Assembly (NCBI GenBank): GCA_900315345.1
Contig: OMYP01000007.1
Location: 62,001-126,000, forward strand
From: an uncultured Selenomonadales bacterium
GTDB taxonomy: Bacteria > Bacillota > Negativicutes > Acidaminococcales > Acidaminococcaceae
DNA: 64,000 nt
Direction: 5' to 3'
This document shows positions 61,570 to 64,000 of this stretch, in pieces. The notes beneath the pieces are model-generated. The model was not told the origin of the DNA and searched no databases. It saw only the letters and a program-made list of their open reading frames with translations. The translations under genes were made by a program, and so were the position numbers. The number at the start of each line of letters is the position of its first letter. Position 1 is the stretch's first letter.

Positions 61570-61604
61570 TAAAAAAAGAGACTGCAATATAAATTGCAGT
61601 CTCT
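61570..61604 (-). terminator. Terminator of the SLH porin gene
   Basis: Perfect 12-bp stem AGAGACTGCAAT / complement around a four-base loop at 61577-61604; minus strand continues TTTTTTT. Confidence 0.95.
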
Positions 61605-61660
61605 TGAAGATTTTAAACAAAGTATTAGTGACGATTAACTCAGACTACTGTAATCCAAAA

Positions 61661-62935
61661 TTAGAAGGTTACAACCATCTGGCTCCACAGGGTCTTTTCT
61701 TTGTCTTTAGACTCTTTGCCTTTCAGATCATACCATTCTAAGCCGGCAACCATGTTCTTAGCAACGGTTACATAACCAGCCAGGCTGTAGCCTTTGAACC
61801 CTTCAGCAACAAAGTCCTGAGCACCGCCGTTCATGGTGTGAGCTACAAAGGTACCTACGCCCTGATTGTAGTACTTGCCAATGAATCCCCAAGAACCAAC
61901 TTTATCTGCTTCCGCGCTGCCATAACTTGCCGTAACAACAAAGCCCTTATTAGAGGCACCGGGTACAATTAAACCGCCATCAACATTAGATTTCAGATAA
62001 ATGGCATCCAACGCAGCTTTACCAAAATTGTATTTTGCCTGTACGCTCCATACGCCATTATTGTCAAGAAGATCAGCATCTTTCAGATCTACTGCTTTTG
62101 CACCTTTGTTATATAGATAAGCGTCTTTAAACTTATCGTAAGCTACATTCAGTGAGAACTTGCCCAGTTCGGCACCAATATTAGCGCCAAAGAATCTATC
62201 ATATTTTACTGTAACATCTTCAACAATTCCATTTGAGAAATCATGGTCGGTCGGTTTGCCATAGTATGCGCCAAATTTAACTTTGTTGCCATAAGAAACT
62301 TTAATACCATCCATGCGGTTATCATACAGGTTTGCATCACCCAGCTGGAAATCATGACGACCGGCAACTACATACAATCCGCCCAGACGGCCTTCCAAAT
62401 AAGCGCGCTGGAAATCAGTTCCTTCGTTACCTGTATTATCAGTCAGGTCCTGGTTATTCTGCAACATGCCAACATAATTCCAGTTATCATTTACCTGACC
62501 GGTAAACCAAATACGGGAACGCAACTTATTGCTGTGATTTGAGGTTTTGTCCCCTCCGTTAGGTTTTAACTTGTTATGAGCATAATGATAACGGAACTGG
62601 CCGGTAATTTTTACATTATCGGATTTCTTTTCCAAAGCCGCTACCCGAACGCCCAAAGCATCCAGTTCGTCTGCAAATTCAGCAGCCAGCTTGTCAACGT
62701 TAGCGCCTTTAGCCAGAGCCTTCGCTACGATCTGAGCCATTTCATAACGTGTCATCAGACGGTCGCCACGGAAGGTGTCGTCGCCATAACCTTCGATGAT
62801 GCCGGCAGCAGCCAATTTAGAGATGCTGTCATAAGCCCAGTGACCAGCCGGTACATCGCTGAACGGATTTGCGGCATAAGCGGAAGCGGTTACGCCCAGC
62901 GCCATTGCCATTGCTAATACTAAAGATTTTTTCAT
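61661..62935 (-). CDS. SLH-domain outer-membrane porin (OmpM-like)
   Basis: 424 residues: signal peptide (AYA-ANPF), one SLH domain (about 24-75, NPFSDVPAGHWAYDSISKLA, with TRYEMAQIVAKAL), a short coiled coil (about 80-105), then a beta barrel ending in VVTF. In Negativicutes the SLH domain grips polyamine-modified peptidoglycan and ties the outer membrane to the wall, while the barrel is a general porin. AGGAGG precedes the ATG. A consensus promoter and a ~178-base leader suggest very high and perhaps post-transcriptionally controlled expression. Single-gene unit. Confidence 0.95.
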   Translation of the reverse strand: MKKSLVLAMAMALGVTASAYAANPFSDVPAGHWAYDSISKLAAAGIIEGYGDDTFRGDRLMTRYEMAQIVAKALAKGANVDKLAAEFADELDALGVRVAALEKKSDNVKITGQFRYHYAHNKLKPNGGDKTSNHSNKLRSRIWFTGQVNDNWNYVGMLQNNQDLTDNTGNEGTDFQRAYLEGRLGGLYVVAGRHDFQLGDANLYDNRMDGIKVSYGNKVKFGAYYGKPTDHDFSNGIVEDVTVKYDRFFGANIGAELGKFSLNVAYDKFKDAYLYNKGAKAVDLKDADLLDNNGVWSVQAKYNFGKAALDAIYLKSNVDGGLIVPGASNKGFVVTASYGSAEADKVGSWGFIGKYYNQGVGTFVAHTMNGGAQDFVAEGFKGYSLAGYVTVAKNMVAGLEWYDLKGKESKDKEKTLWSQMVVTF

Positions 62936-63150
62936 AGTGTTTTCCTCCTTCTCAGAAAAACAATTTGTAATTTATTACAAAACGCTTTCCCTTAAGGATA
63001 TTTCACATCACTGCTCGAGTGGCCTTGTTTCCTCTGCTTCATGTGAAATTCTATCAGGGCGGACCGCGTCTGTAATCATAAAGTAATAACAATTATAAAA
63101 TCTGTAACTACTTTAAGAATAATTATACTTTAACTATTTGCTCATGTCAA
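62936..63150 (-). promoter_or_regulatory. Consensus promoter and long structured leader of the SLH porin gene
   Basis: Perfect TTGACA (63145-63150) and TATAAT (63122-63127) with 17-bp spacing. The predicted leader of about 178 bases contains ATTTCACAT (63000-63008) with its exact complement at 63041-63049, and a CACT/AGTG mini-hairpin between. The rest of this 332-bp gap is AT-rich and holds no gene. Confidence 0.8.
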
Positions 63151-63223
63151 CAAAAGCTGCTTAACAACTGTCATAATTTTCAAAAAGACAAAAAATCACC
63201 ATCAAACTGTAACTTCTGAAATA

Positions 63224-63252
63224 AAAACCGGGGTTTTTCTGGTTCCCCGGTT
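63224..63252 (-). terminator. Terminator of the small secreted-protein gene
   Basis: AACCGGGG / CCCCGGTT arms with a 12-base loop; the minus strand runs on into TTTTT. Confidence 0.85.
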
Positions 63253-63267
63253 CTGTGCTTAAAACTA

Positions 63268-63834
63268 TTAAAATTTATTTTTTGATTTTTTTACTTCAAT
63301 CGTCCGGTTGATATACCGTTTCAATTCCGAAGCAAATACCTGCTGCTGCCAGTCAGTACGCAGGGTGAGGACTTCTTCAATTTCGCCTTTGTGGTACAGT
63401 TTTTTATGGAAATATTTTCCGGTCAACCTGTTAAAAGAAGCAAATTCACCCTTCATAAAGGTTTCCAGGGTCGGTTCACGGCGGAAGTTTAACGAATGTT
63501 CATCAATTTTTTCCAAGCGCATGGCCACAACAATTTCCGCATTCGTCTTGTCACAGATATCGGTTAGCGTTGCCTGATCAAAGTCTTTTAAACCTTCCTC
63601 AGGGACAAACTTATCAATATCTTCCTCGTCCATCAGTTCATAATCCGGGTACTTGAATTTTTCAATCATAACATCCCAGTAATAACTGTAAAAATCACCG
63701 GCACGCTCTACCTGCGCCTCATCAACCTGGAGGGGAAGAACTGCCACCCGGGCCGCCTCAGCCGTTCCGCCAAACGGCATGCTCATGAATATTACAGCTA
63801 ATGACGCAAATATGAAAGCAAATATTTTTTTCAT
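63268..63834 (-). CDS. Small secreted protein, unknown (CsgG/TolB-like N-terminal strand)
   Basis: 188 residues with a signal peptide (AEA-A). The mature start RVAVLPLQVDEAQ resembles the first strand of CsgG/DUF799-like periplasmic proteins (VAVLPF...), followed by acidic helices (DYELMDEEDIDKFVPEEGL) and a stretch with AEIVVAMRLEKID. The C-terminus is basic. No active site seen. Promoter TTGACT (63913-63918) and TATGGT (63890-63895), spacing 17; own terminator. Function unknown. Confidence 0.65.
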   Translation of the reverse strand: MKKIFAFIFASLAVIFMSMPFGGTAEAARVAVLPLQVDEAQVERAGDFYSYYWDVMIEKFKYPDYELMDEEDIDKFVPEEGLKDFDQATLTDICDKTNAEIVVAMRLEKIDEHSLNFRREPTLETFMKGEFASFNRLTGKYFHKKLYHKGEIEEVLTLRTDWQQQVFASELKRYINRTIEVKKSKNKF

Positions 63835-63889
63835 ACTGTTTCCTCCTAATTATAAGACTGATTCCAGCCTGTCGACTCTTGCCTATCTT

Positions 63890-63918
63890 ACCATACTTTT
63901 TTTAATAATTCCAGTCAA
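63890..63918 (-). promoter_or_regulatory. Promoter of the small secreted-protein gene
   Basis: TTGACT and TATGGT separated by 17 bp on the minus strand. Confidence 0.65.
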
Positions 63919-63946
63919 AATTGTGAAATTTTGTAAAATAAAAAAG

Positions 63947-63979
63947 ACAGGACCGATACGATCCTGTCTAATCTGGTTT
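63947..63979 (-). terminator. Terminator of a gene beyond the window
   Basis: AGACAGGA / TCCTGTCT stem (63955-63979, ~9-base loop) followed on the minus strand by TTTTTATTTTA. It ends a minus-strand transcript that starts past position 64000. Confidence 0.75.
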
Positions 63980-64000
63980 TATTACTATCTAATTTTTTCC

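Noticed and set aside
1-64000. tRNA genes, rRNA, CRISPR arrays, insertion sequences, prophage
   Set aside because: Looked for cloverleaf-type stretches, regular direct repeats with spacers, transposase and phage proteins; none seen.

Overview
The window reads as chromosome of a diderm Firmicute of the class Negativicutes, most like the Acidaminococcaceae; the genus cannot be fixed from the sequence. Evidence: an outer-membrane porin carrying an N-terminal SLH domain (OmpM type), an LptD-like LPS assembly barrel and a full ADP-heptose / heptosyltransferase set, combined with Firmicute traits such as T-box riboswitches, strong AGGAGG-type ribosome sites, TTGACA/TATAAT promoters and many intrinsic terminators. 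Every recognised gene but one (a lysR) lies on the minus strand, so the layout below is described from high to low coordinate, the direction of transcription. No tRNA, rRNA, CRISPR array, insertion sequence or prophage was seen.

Layout: (1) 63.8-59.0 kb: a small secreted protein, the SLH porin, three small membrane proteins (one RseC-like) and radC. (2) 58.9-49.1 kb: the elongasome cluster mreB-mreC-mreD-mrdA-rodA, followed by a radical SAM protein, its DUF2344 partner and rng. (3) 48.8-36.6 kb: an envelope locus with a secreted repeat protein, lptD, gmhA, hldE, hldD, gmhB, two heptosyltransferases, a lipid kinase and an LtaS/sulfatase-fold membrane transferase. (4) 36.5-27.5 kb: a nine-gene operon holding the whole shikimate pathway plus both branch enzymes for Phe and Tyr (aroF-tyrA-aroB-aroA-aroC-pheA-aroE-aroK-aroQ). 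It is preceded by a 31-codon leader peptide packed with Tyr and Phe codons and an intrinsic terminator, which looks like ribosome-mediated attenuation. (5) 27.3-20.1 kb: serA behind its own T-box, codBA, a CBS-domain protein and an NCS2 purine permease. (6) 20.1-16.8 kb: leuCDB behind a T-box. (7) 16.8-9.8 kb: a broken C69 dipeptidase gene, a tRNA CCA-adding enzyme with an unusual insertion, a C39-like peptidase, and a divergent lysR / SLC13 permease pair with a palindromic operator. (8) 9.5-0 kb: a secreted protein of unknown role, an AcrAB-type efflux pair, an SbmA/YddA-like ABC exporter, a YbjN-family protein and the start of a P-type ATPase.

Two dispersed intergenic repeat families were found by eye. 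Family A (five copies) has terminal inverted repeats around GGAAACGCTGATTAA. Family B (two copies) is a longer imperfect palindrome placed just 3' of genes. The strongest candidate for something undescribed is the aromatic leader peptide/attenuator in front of the aro operon, working beside T-boxes on the leu and ser genes. The two repeat families, the doubly interrupted dipeptidase and the antisense arrangement over lysR also merit a second look. Much of the remainder is ordinary housekeeping content.
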